NCBI GenBank assembly: GCA_002005505.1
Contig: MVGU01000733.1
Coordinates: 162,501-172,500, forward strand
Reading direction: 5' to 3'
Length of the DNA: 10,000 bases
Origin: Botryococcus braunii
Lineage: Eukaryota > Chlorophyta > Trebouxiophyceae
Under the pieces are notes generated by a model that saw only the letters and a list, made by a program, of their open reading frames with translations, was not told where the DNA came from and ran no database searches. This document shows, one piece after another, positions 1 through 10,000 of this stretch (positions are counted from its first letter, which is position 1; each line of letters begins with the position of its first letter). A program made the translations under genes and the position numbers.

Positions 1-81
1 CCCTCAAGTTGGCCTGGGAACTTAGCTGGTGCCTGGCGCTCGTCAGCCTCCCTCCCTCCCCCTCTTTCCCCCCCCCTTCCC

Positions 82-446
<365 letters not shown>

Positions 447-567
447 CCTGCGCGCGCGAGCGAGCAGGCATCGAGGGACTTGCTGAGGACTCATTTGTTT
501 GTTTTTAACCTCACAAAACTGAAGATGGGTGGGGGGCGCTGACACGGATGGAAGCATGTGAACTTAC

Positions 568-2167
<1,600 letters not shown>

Positions 2168-2261
2168 CTGCACAATGGCAAAGAACCCGCCGTCAACGCT
2201 AGCGTCACCGCATCCCAGAAGCATGTGGCTGCCAGTTCCCCACTATCCTCCAAAACAAGTC

Positions 2262-2438
2262 TCACCACAGAACGCAGATGATCCTGCGCAGATGATCCTG
2301 CGCAAATGGACCGTCCTAACATCCTCCCTGCCCTCATCACAGGCCTGAAAGTCCCGCACAAAGCGCAGCCACTTGACTGTCCTCGCTGTCCTCATCACAC
2401 CCCTCATGCTCCCGCACATCTGAGCCGCGTTTGAGTCT
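2262..2438. repeat. Degenerate tandem repeat, period about 58 bp
   Basis: CCTCATCACA at 2332-2341 and 2390-2399 are each followed, 10 bases on, by TCCCGCACA and then a GC-rich stretch. A third, weaker relative (CTCACCACA) is at 2262. The copies are diverged, so this would be an old duplication if real. Confidence 0.4.
2273..2304. repeat. 14-bp tandem duplication (2.3 copies)
   Basis: CGCAGATGATCCTG occurs at 2273-2286 and again, identical, at 2287-2300, with a partial third start CGCA. It lies just upstream (5' on the minus strand) of a possible additional P4H exon ending at 2266. Confidence 0.9.
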
Positions 2439-3107
2439 TTGCATGAATGCTTCACGTCACTTGACAGGATCAATAGGTGTGCCTGTCATGATGACCCAGA
2501 TGTGCCTGCAAGCCAACTTGTCTATGACATCCATCCACTACAGATCTCTCCCACGAATGCACCACTTACAAATAGCTCTAAGGACTATTTGTTCGACAGC
2601 ACCTCGGCAGCGACAGGCCATGTGTCCACCCGCGCAAGGGCGGCGATGCCAGTATGCAAATGTGCCCAACTTAGCATCCTCACTACACTCATAACAAGTG
2701 TAATGGCAGCATTCCTTTCATTACCTCCAATGGATCGGTGTCAGTATGAGCCGTGTACCATACATACCAATGGTAGCTCGTTTAAACAATCACCCTCACA
2801 ATTCCTCATCAAATCTGTGATGGTCCTGCTCCGCAGACATGGACATTTGACAACAGAGGACCCCAACCCCCGCGGGGGGGGGGGGGGTTCATCCCTATCA
2901 AGGAGTACAATGCCTACATCGATAACCTGGCAAGACGGGTGGGTTGTGCGTCGTTCTTGTCGTGGCCTACAATGTCTGGAACAGACCCTGCTGGGTTGCA
3001 CACCGCAAGCCACTTCAAGCCAAAGGCATCTGTACTGTCGTGTACCGCTGGCTGGTCAAGGTACCGCTGGCTGGGATTCCTGGTGTCAAGTGTGGCCAGC
3101 ATCTTAA
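2439..3107 (+). CDS. Unrecognised ORF, 222 codons, doubtful
   Basis: An open frame starting MHECFTSLDRINRCACHDDP and ending at the TAG at 3105-3107. It is Cys- and Ser-rich with no domain, signal peptide or membrane segment that I recognise. It reads through the G14 run at 2874-2887 as a Gly stretch and through the 19-bp duplication at 3042-3079. It is the longest frame outside the microsatellites, but composition alone cannot tell it from chance. It could be an exon fragment, a decayed gene or noise. Confidence 0.15.
   Translation: MHECFTSLDRINRCACHDDPDVPASQLVYDIHPLQISPTNAPLTNSSKDYLFDSTSAATGHVSTRARAAMPVCKCAQLSILTTLITSVMAAFLSLPPMDRCQYEPCTIHTNGSSFKQSPSQFLIKSVMVLLRRHGHLTTEDPNPRGGGGGSSLSRSTMPTSITWQDGWVVRRSCRGLQCLEQTLLGCTPQATSSQRHLYCRVPLAGQGTAGWDSWCQVWPAS
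2874..2887 (+). repeat. G14 homopolymer
   Basis: Fourteen G after CCCCCGC. It makes any frame crossing it, including the doubtful 2439-3107 ORF, sensitive to length error. Confidence 0.95.
3042..3079. repeat. 19-bp tandem duplication
   Basis: GTACCGCTGGCTGG at 3042-3055 is repeated at 3061-3074, giving two units of 19 bases. The first 14 bases are identical and the rest is diverged. Confidence 0.85.
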
Positions 3108-3188
3108 ATCAGGATGTCCCATGTACATGCAGACAATGGTCCTTTGGTGTGTTTGGGTCTTATTAGCAAGACCCCTGAGTCTTCCCCT

Positions 3189-3208
3189 GGTGCTTGTGTG
3201 CAAGCACC
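3189..3208. repeat. Perfect hairpin, 8-bp stem
   Basis: GGTGCTTG and CAAGCACC flank the four-base loop TGTG. No T run follows, and no gene context suggests a terminator. Confidence 0.6.
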
Positions 3209-3933
3209 TCTGCTAACACCCACCCTGACTACAAATACTCTAATGTTCCATATAAACCCAAAGCATGACGACTTCCGCAAAATGTGGATGCCTTCCATGG
3301 CCTCGACACGCCCCTATGCAATTAATGTTTTGACGCACTGTGCCTGTGAGAGAGAGGTCTGAGTACCTGTACCCTCCCTGACGTGGGTTCATCGTTTCGC
3401 CTTTTCTCCCTCCATCCGGGCAACTTCTCCGTGTCGTCCGAGCAGGAACCCCAAAAAGACAAGCAGCGGACTGCCAGACACACGACCAAACATTAAAAAC
3501 TTCTCAGTTGAAACGACGAGCGTTGATCGACTGCGCCGTGGTCGCGGACTTGATTGCAGGCTTGAACAAAAAACCCCTCTGAAATTAACCCTGCAGATCA
3601 TAAAGAAAAGAATAGTAGAGACTTGCCTTTCTGAGGTTGGGCCGAACTAGCTTCCTGAATAAGTAAGCAAGTCACGAACGCTGCCGCGACATAGCCCCAA
3701 AAGGGGTCCGGAGGTTTCATGATCGAGAATCACCTCTTTACAGCTACTACATCTGTGAGCATTCAAACCCAACGTCCTTTCATGCTCGGTCAAAATCCCT
3801 TCTGCGTCGGTGACCACCTAGTTTCGCGTTTGCCCACCAGATCCCTTATCTAGCATTGGATTTAGTCGAGTCAATGGTACAACACTAAGTTGTAACCAAA
3901 CACTGCTCTCAGCCATTAACTGGTCGTCAAGAT

Positions 3934-3954
3934 CGACTCGTGGTTAACGAGTCG
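3934..3954. repeat. Perfect hairpin, 8-bp stem
   Basis: CGACTCGT and ACGAGTCG flank the five-base loop GGTTA. Confidence 0.6.
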
Positions 3955-4228
3955 TGGATCCAATCCAGGTGCCGGAAGACGTCAACTGCTTGTACATCGG
4001 CAGTACATGCGCGTTGAAAGTGAAGTTCTATGTATATCTTCAAATATCCTGTTTGCATGCATGTACATGGGACCCTGTGGGGTATGGTGCGGGCCCCACC
4101 TTCTCCCCAGGGTACCACCCAAACCTTCAGCGAAATTTAAGACGGAATGGATGCCTAAACTTTGAATGACATAAGAGGAAATCACACCCCCCTCACCACA
4201 GAAGCCTCACAAACCTAAACCTAACCTT

Positions 4229-4346
4229 CCCCCCCCCCCCCCCACCCCACAAAAAACAACCTTTCATTAGGTTGGAGAGTGTGGAGAGTCTGAGGGAGGT
4301 TGTAGATCTCCAGACAGAGGGCATGTATTGGGGGGGGGGGGGGGGG
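4229..4346. repeat. C15 run and G17 run facing each other
   Basis: C15 at 4229-4243 and G17 at 4330-4346 are about 86 bases apart. They are complementary, so the transcript or a single strand could in principle pair into a long stem. Confidence 0.9.
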
Positions 4347-4502
4347 AGAGGCATCCCAACCTGGAATGACAAACAAAAACATGGTTATCGGATGGATTGG
4401 GGATGCGGACAAAAGATGGATGCACGTAGGGGTGGGGGAGATGTGTGATTGCAGGATGGAATCCTGGCCTCGGACAAGCTGCGCTGAATTTGTCCAAATT
4501 AT

Positions 4503-4535
4503 GGTGTTTATCCCGGTGCCATTGGGATAAACGCC
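4503..4535. repeat. Long hairpin, 12-bp stem
   Basis: GGTGTTTATCCC (4503-4514) pairs with GGGATAAACGCC (4524-4535) through a nine-base loop. The only non-Watson-Crick pair is T4505 with G4533. It is the longest stem I found outside the microsatellites. No gene is nearby. Confidence 0.7.
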
Positions 4536-5280
4536 CACACTTTCTTCTCTGTATCCTCGCTAACGGCTTGGTATTACCGAGTCAGCTGGCACGGGTAAAA
4601 TGCTGACACTGTGGAGCCTCCCAGTAGACTAACGGATCCTGCTTTTGTCAAGAAGAGCCTCCCAGTGGGCTGGACAGCTGTAAGTCATGTTGACCTTCAG
4701 CAAGGCAGTAGATTGTCAAAGTAGACATGGAAGAGATGCCTATGAGCTTTGTGCAAATTGCATCGTGGATTGCAGGTCTGAGCAAAATGACAACCCCAAA
4801 CCTCTAAGCTAATACATTCAAATCCTTGTACCTTTGGTCAAGACATCCCTTAAGGGTCTACATCTACCACTTGATGTGCCCTAAAGCTAAACTCAGGTGT
4901 TACTTGAACGTTATCCCAACATTGCACTCCAGAAGCACCTTTGAAACGATAACGTACCTGGCAACTACAACAGTTCGCTCCAGTTTCAACCAATTGTTGC
5001 CATATCCAGTCCGTGTGTGCCACATACAATAGCCTCATCGAAGTATATTAGGTCATATACGCTGAGTCTAGCCTCATAGAAGTTTGTTTGGTCATATAAT
5101 GAGTTAAGCGTGCAGTTGTGTCAGGGAGAGGAAACGTGAATTGCATTCTCCGCAGATGCATAGGTCTCACCACACAGCTGTCTGCCAGCTGCCAGCTTGC
5201 GCTTCTTGATAACCGTGCTATTTCCCTAACCTTTCTCCTCTATTTCCCCTAAAAGACAGAATGAACTAGCAGAATGAGCT
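4536..5280. other. Non-coding stretch with short duplications
   Basis: No gene recognised. It holds a 12-bp direct repeat GAGCCTCCCAGT (4614-4625 and 4655-4666) and the 39-bp tandem duplication at 5031-5108. Confidence 0.5.
5031..5108. repeat. Diverged 39-bp tandem duplication
   Basis: Two units begin AGCCTCATCGAAGT and AGCCTCATAGAAGT and share GGTCATATA at the same offset. They differ at roughly a quarter of positions, so this is an old duplication. Confidence 0.75.
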
Positions 5281-5281
5281 G

Positions 5282-5982
<701 letters not shown>

Positions 5983-5987
5983 TACGA

Positions 5988-6487
<500 letters not shown>

Positions 6488-6855
6488 GCCATCCCCCTTC
6501 CAGCCCAGGTATGCTCTCTCTTTCCCGTGAGCCTTCTCTCCCCCATCCCATCCTTCTGGCTCCATCCTCCCCGTCTTGAAGTGTGCCCTGTCCTCCTCAT
6601 TAGTCCGGCATATACTTACGGATCGAGCTTTCGAGGTAATCGACAGTACTTTATTATAGAACACCCAGCATATACTAAGCCCAGATGGAGTTGTTCTTGC
6701 CACTGGGATGCGGGATCTCCTCCTCCTCCGGAGTCCCCAATATCAGACCTCTCCCTACTCCGGAGTTCCCATCATGGTAAGGCCATACAGCCGAAGAGCC
6801 CAGAAAACTAACAATCATCAGTTAAACTTCACAAAATTTTGTAAAATTTAGTATT
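6488..6855. other. Unique spacer, no recognised gene
   Basis: Contains two copies of CTCCGGAGT (6726-6734 and 6758-6766, period 32) and the 12-bp palindrome ACAAAATTTTGT at 6831-6842. No coding signal recognised. Confidence 0.5.
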
Positions 6856-7029
6856 ATGGACTTTACCAATCCATCCAGGCAATCTGTGTGGCCTGCGACT
6901 GTCCCTGACCCTGTCGGGTTCCCACATATCTGGAACGCACCAGTGACGTTGGTTAAACCCTATATCCCAGAATACCACCCGGACAGAAACACAATAATTG
7001 TCTTAAAACTCGTATGTCGAAGCAACTGA
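6856..7029 (+). CDS. Possible small ORF or orphan exon, 57 codons, unrecognised
   Basis: ATG 6856 opens a frame to TGA at 7027-7029. It includes QSVWPATVPDPVGFPHIWNA, followed by PVTLVKPYIPEYHPDRN and TIIVLKL. It is protein-like in composition (Pro, aromatic and charged residues, no simple repeat). It can also be read as an internal exon of 133 nt, with acceptor ATCCAG ending at 6878 and donor GTATGT from 7012. No family recognised; a chance frame is quite possible. Confidence 0.22.
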   Translation: MDFTNPSRQSVWPATVPDPVGFPHIWNAPVTLVKPYIPEYHPDRNTIIVLKLVCRSN

Positions 7030-7221
7030 AGACCAATGTATATACATGGAAAGGATGGAGAGCAAGGCTGCGGCGCCTCGGTCCCTCTCAAGTGCTCTTG
7101 TCGTACATCCCATACCTAACCTGAACTTCAGATAATAACAAGAAGGCAGTAGATTTACTGTGAATCCAGCTTCAAAACAGGGATGGTGGTGCATCCGCAC
7201 GGCCTGGCACCGTAACGGTAT

Positions 7222-7243
7222 AAGTCCAAGGTCACTTGGACTT
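7222..7243. repeat. Perfect hairpin, 9-bp stem
   Basis: AAGTCCAAG and CTTGGACTT flank the four-base loop GTCA. Confidence 0.65.
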
Positions 7244-7364
7244 CCTTCGACTCTGCAGACATGAGTACCTACTCCTCGATGCATGCAGTGGAAAAAGGGT
7301 CGTCCAGTCATACCAATGAAATTCTAGTCCAGTCACAAATGTCCTTGAGATTGCGATGGCATGC

Positions 7365-7385
7365 TCCGGCAATCCTCTTGCCGGA
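7365..7385. repeat. Perfect hairpin, 8-bp stem
   Basis: TCCGGCAA and TTGCCGGA flank the five-base loop TCCTC. Confidence 0.65.
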
Positions 7386-7423
7386 TGTGTTAGGTGTTAA
7401 GATCTGGTCTCTCCAAGACGAGA

Positions 7424-7457
7424 TCCCCTGACATAGGGGAGAGTCCCCCAGTGGGGG
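7424..7457. repeat. Two adjacent short hairpins
   Basis: TCCCCT/AGGGGA with loop GACAT (7424-7440) is followed by CCCCC/GGGGG with loop AGT (7445-7457). The C and G blocks could also pair across the two hairpins. Confidence 0.5.
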
Positions 7458-7596
7458 GTCACCCATCGACCCCGAGGACATCCGGAGGGGCATTATAAGT
7501 TAACTGCGTTCGTACTTGTGAGATTTCAAGTAAAAGCCTAAAACAGTCTCTGTGAAGAAGTTGGCTTCGGAGGGCAAGGCTAGGACGCACCACCGT

Positions 7597-7617
7597 GATC
7601 AGCAATGGTTGCTGATC
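7597..7617. repeat. Perfect hairpin, 9-bp stem
   Basis: GATCAGCAA and TTGCTGATC flank a three-base loop TGG, about 80 bases before the TMEM65-like ATG. If transcribed it would sit in the 5' UTR. Confidence 0.65.
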
Positions 7618-7694
7618 GGTAACCCGTGTTCGTCCCCAGGGGGTTCGCTTGACTTCTGTGTTCAACGCTATCGACGGTATCGACTTCAGCTTCC

Positions 7695-7966
7695 ATGCTG
7701 TCTGCATTGCGTCAAGTGCGCACGCTTGGGACGCACAGACTCCGAAAGTTGCCTCCAATGCGACAGAATTCCGACAGTGAAATCTCAAAACTTGAGGCGG
7801 CAGTTGCAGGCGCCTTCTCTTCAAACCCCGAGCGTTCTGTTGAGGGGATTGTAAGGTCCCTTACACCCGAACAAAGAACTCAGTTATTGCGCGCTCTCAG
7901 CGAAACCACTGGGGTCGAAGTAGGCCAGGGGTCCAACCAAGCTGGGCATCTGAATGGCTTACCAGA
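7695..7966 (+). CDS. TMEM65-like exon 1: presequence and N-terminal helix
   Basis: Encodes residues 1-90 plus two bases of codon 91. It starts [20 protein letters not shown], an Arg/Leu-rich amphipathic leader. [20 protein letters not shown] follows, aligning with the family's AREFIYSLHSTER..LLKEL. The donor is GTGAGA from 7967; reading past it meets TGA at once (7968-7970). The leftover GA joins the first G of exon 2 to make Glu91. Confidence 0.82.
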
Positions 7967-8843
7967 GTGAGAGCCCGATCCAAATATCTTTTCAACTAAA
8001 GAAACATGGTTGTAATAGCTAACGTTTTGAAAGATATTTCGACAGTACACGGACAGTAGCCAATACAAGGATTTTTCGAATGTGTCCTGACCAACTGAAA
8101 AGATTCTTCATAGCGAAGCTATTATATAATAGGTTTCTTTCTCCGAGATTCACACAGGCACTCTTGTTCCTTTGTGCAAAACGGGGCTGCAAACTCATGG
8201 GCCATGCGTATGTCCAGAAATGCGAGAGAACCTGAGCCCGCTGACCTTTCAAAAGTGGATACCGAAAGAAATGCACCCGAGCTGGGGACACTTCTAAGGC
8301 TTGGAGTAGCCACTGGCATCCCCTTCATTGGGTTTGGTTTTCTCGACAACTTCATTATGGTATGCTCCACAGTTAAAACACAACTGCCATTGCAAATCAA
8401 GGATCCCTGACTTTTGTGTCATCACCCTTGAAAGAGTATATAATAATATACACCCGTTTATAGGTGTACGGCTGGTGAGTGTAACTTCCAGGAGGGCATT
8501 CCATCAAGAAGCTGGGAAGTCTTTGTATACACGACACGATGAATTTGAAGACTTGTAGTAGGTTCAGACTACCGGACGAATGGGTGGGACCGTAAGAGAG
8601 CTTGAGATGGCTGGAACTCTGGACATTGTCAACTCTGTCACTTCGGCTTTTCAGATCTGTTTGTTTGCAGATTGTTGCTGGGGAGTCATTGGAGCTGCAT
8701 TTTGGTGTCGCCTTTGGCCTCTCCACTATGGCAGCAGCTGGATTTGGCAACATACTCTCCGATATTGCTGGCCTGGGAATGGCAGATCAAATTGAGGTGA
8801 ATTGCTTACTCTGCTTCAGCCTTGATATCTTAAGGTGTGCGTG

Positions 8844-8917
<74 letters not shown>

Positions 8918-8921
8918 TGTG

Positions 8922-8956
<35 letters not shown>

Positions 8957-8993
8957 GTGTCCATGTGTGCGTATCCATGTGTGTGCGTGCGAA

Positions 8994-9024
<31 letters not shown>

Positions 9025-9049
9025 ATGTGTGCGTATCCATGTGTGTGCA

Positions 9050-9092
<43 letters not shown>

Positions 9093-9118
9093 TGGGTGTG
9101 GTGTGTGTGTATGTGTGT

Positions 9119-9185
<67 letters not shown>

Positions 9186-9943
9186 CGCGCACGTGTTTAT
9201 GTGTGGGTGTGTGGGTCCTATTGGAAGCTGGTTGAAATTGTGTGTCAAACTCTTGCCATTGGATTTGATCTATTAAAACGAAGGTGAGGGCTGCTGCATA
9301 GGTGCGGATGAGGGGTCACCACCATCGTTTCAACTGGCCCTTCAAGTCTCTAATATAAATCGCATTTGAGATGCTGGGTACTCGCAATCGGTGATGTGAC
9401 CGTATTGCTATCATGACAGGTGCAAGCAAGGAAGGTCGGGATTGGGAGGCCCCCAGAACTGTCAACATTGCAGCATCAGTTATTCCGGACAAGAGGTACG
9501 AGTCCAGTTATTATACTATCAATGTGACTCATCCATGGGTCCCTTCCCAAGACCAGGTCTTGTCCTGTGCCCAAAGCCCAAGTAGCTTCACTTTGACAGC
9601 ATGTGCTATCAGCTATAGGGTGCTTGTTTCATATGCATATGTTCTGAATGGCATTTTCTGCTAGACTCTTTGTGGGTTTGTCATGCAGTCCAAGGGGCAG
9701 ACCCCCAGGGGGTTACGTTGGTCATTACTGCTGTTCACATTTCTAACTACTATGCCATGCATGGCAAGCTGCTGCGGCTCTTTTCAAAGGAGCATGCCTG
9801 CTGCAGCAGGCACACTAGATTTCTCTTGGAGTGGTGCAAGGAAGCAATTGGTGGGTTGGGATGCAGCTGCCCGAGTTACGGGCTCCGCAGTTGGAGTCAC
9901 GATCGGCGGCTTCATCGGAATGGTTCCTCTGCTCTGGATCTAG
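7695..9943 (+). CDS. TMEM65-like mitochondrial inner-membrane protein, five exons, complete
   Basis: TMEM65 is a three-pass mitochondrial inner-membrane protein in animals, linked in recent work to mitochondrial Na+/Ca2+ exchange; homologues occur in many eukaryotes. Joining 7695-7966, 8158-8359, 8671-8796, 9228-9283 and 9841-9943 gives 759 nt in one frame: 252 residues plus TAG, close to the 240 of human TMEM65. Residues 1-25 are Arg-rich with no acidic residue until Asp27, a typical mitochondrial presequence. Residues 50-68 ([19 protein letters not shown]) match the family's helix before the membrane part. Membrane motifs are [14 protein letters not shown] at 145-158, [13 protein letters not shown] with ILSDIAGLG at 172-194, and [16 protein letters not shown] at 234-249. 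ATG 7695 is the first Met after an in-frame TGA at 7650. Exons 1-3 are firm, exon 4 is good, and the start of exon 5 is the least certain point. Confidence 0.87.
8158..8359 (+). CDS. TMEM65-like exon 2: first membrane motif
   Basis: The acceptor is CACACAG ending at 8157 and the donor is GTATGC from 8360. The exon encodes a polar, charged linker (residues 91-135) and then [20 protein letters not shown], the most recognisable TMEM65 signature. It ends on a complete ATG (Met158), so FIM|IVAGE is formed at the junction, as in the family's IMIVAG. Confidence 0.9.
8671..8796 (+). CDS. TMEM65-like exon 3: second membrane motif
   Basis: Flanked by TTTGCAG (ending at 8670) and GTGAAT (from 8797). 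The 42 codons read [36 protein letters not shown] and MADQIE. Human TMEM65 has GISTMAAAALGNLVSDLAGLG in the equivalent place, so the match is near-continuous. Confidence 0.92.
8797..9227 (+). other. Intron 3 of the TMEM65-like gene, largely (GT)n
   Basis: The donor GTGAAT and acceptor GGAAG bound a 431-base intron. About 355 bases of it (8835-9190) are GT repeats in the sense orientation with scattered C, A and extra G interruptions. The flanking unique parts are under 45 bases on each side, so splicing must work around the repeat. Confidence 0.75.
8835..9190 (+). repeat. (GT)n tract with higher-order structure
   Basis: Long GT runs are interrupted by TCCATGTGTGCGTATCCATG-type cassettes. A 26-base unit at 8961-8986 recurs identically at 9023-9048. 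Short variants (TCTG, TTTG, GGTG, ATGT) are scattered. The tract ends in GCGCGCACGCGCACG, also alternating purine-pyrimidine. Confidence 0.95.
9228..9283 (+). CDS. TMEM65-like exon 4: matrix/loop segment
   Basis: A 56-nt exon after TTGGAAG and before the strong donor GTGAGG at 9284. It reads [18 protein letters not shown] plus AG. It starts in phase 0, as exon 3 requires, and its leftover two bases fit exon 5. It aligns loosely with the human segment ALASRLGLSIPDLTPKQ (L-x-L/I then D-L). The acceptor sits just after the (GT)n tract and its pyrimidine tract is weak. Confidence 0.65.
9284..9840 (+). other. Intron 4 of the TMEM65-like gene
   Basis: Runs from GTGAGG to a CAAG acceptor. It has no microsatellite. 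An 83-codon frame at 9413-9664 and the 5' part of the frame through exon 5 are open by chance and do not resemble TMEM65. The 3' boundary shares the uncertainty of exon 5. Confidence 0.55.
9841..9943 (+). CDS. TMEM65-like exon 5: third membrane motif and stop
   Basis: From the AAG acceptor ending at 9840 the exon gives [34 protein letters not shown], then TAG at 9941-9943. The family has KQ..MW..RL.THLGKAVGVTIGCILGMFPL. Other acceptors in the same phase end at 9831 and 9789 and would add 3 or 17 residues before RKQ; 9841 gives the spacing closest to human TMEM65. No polyadenylation signal is seen in the 57 bases after the stop. Confidence 0.8.
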
Positions 9944-10000
9944 AGGGAGGCATATGGAGACAGTGATGTCCCATGACATCATGGTGGATACTCACATCGA
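9944..10000 (+). other. 3' flank of the TMEM65-like gene with a small hairpin
   Basis: TGATGTC and GACATCA flank loop CCAT at 9964-9981. No AATAAA-like signal before the window ends. Confidence 0.4.

Larger units (their letters stand above)
3108..4228. other. Non-coding stretch with no recognised gene
   Basis: Balanced base composition with only short frames on either strand. It contains the hairpins at 3189-3208 and 3934-3954. A 71-codon plus-strand frame at 3954-4169 includes DPVGYGAGP and PGYHPN but has no recognised family. Nothing else can be supported here. Confidence 0.5.
7030..7694. other. Upstream region of the TMEM65-like gene, hairpin-rich
   Basis: No TATA box or other promoter element could be assigned. 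The in-frame TGA at 7650 separates this region from the TMEM65-like coding sequence. It holds five short inverted repeats between 7222 and 7617 and probably contains the promoter and 5' UTR. Confidence 0.45.

Noticed and set aside
3389..3601. Minus-strand 70-codon frame with a hydrophobic stretch (SPLLVFLGFLLG), considered as the P4H signal-anchor exon
   Set aside because: No good donor occurs before its stop, and it has no supporting homology. It remains only a possibility.
3115..4072. A 16-base inverted match around GTCCCATGTACATGCA (3115 and about 4057-4072), considered as terminal inverted repeats of an element
   Set aside because: The match does not extend beyond the short, partly palindromic core. 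No target-site duplication or transposase lies between.
7459..7824. Minus-strand 121-codon frame overlapping exon 1
   Set aside because: It is antisense to the supported TMEM65-like exon 1 and has no recognisable motif.
9413..9664. 83-codon frame in the TMEM65-like gene's last intron
   Set aside because: No similarity to TMEM65 or any family I know. The exon 4 to exon 5 junction gives a better-fitting protein without it.

Overview
The window looks like nuclear DNA of a eukaryote, most likely a microalga or other protist. The evidence is two intron-split genes with canonical GT-AG splice sites, large intergenic and intronic spaces, and very abundant dinucleotide microsatellites. There are no bacterial-style operons, ribosome binding sites or tightly packed ORFs. 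The prolyl 4-hydroxylase is of the plant/algal type (W-x-E-x-L-S-W-x-P-R-A core), which favours an alga. I cannot place the organism more precisely.

Two genes can be supported by homology and splice phase together. (1) On the minus strand, three exons (2167-2130, 1741-1645, 659-568) encode the N-terminal part of a prolyl 4-hydroxylase. All junctions join in frame, and one rebuilds a conserved Trp codon. The catalytic C-terminal part lies beyond base 1. (2) On the plus strand, five exons (7695-7966, 8158-8359, 8671-8796, 9228-9283, about 9841-9943) encode a complete TMEM65-like mitochondrial membrane protein of about 252 residues. It has an Arg-rich presequence and the three conserved membrane motifs. 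The genes point away from each other, about 5.5 kb apart.

Layout: 1-560, composite CT/CA microsatellite in the downstream P4H intron. 568-2167, P4H exons, with a large (CA)n(GA)n tract and a G15 run in the second intron. 2168-7694, mostly non-coding space with short tandem duplications, hairpins, C/G homopolymer runs, two large composite microsatellites (about 5281-5598 and 5983-6487) and two weak unrecognised ORF candidates. 7695-9943, TMEM65-like gene, whose third intron is largely a (GT)n tract. 9944-10000, short 3' flank.

The two products are not obviously in one pathway: secretory-pathway proline hydroxylation versus mitochondrial inner-membrane ion handling. I see no mobile element, CRISPR, tRNA or rRNA. 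The most notable features are the intron-embedded compound microsatellites and a cluster of perfect hairpins just upstream of the TMEM65-like start. I found no clear evidence of a new multi-gene system.
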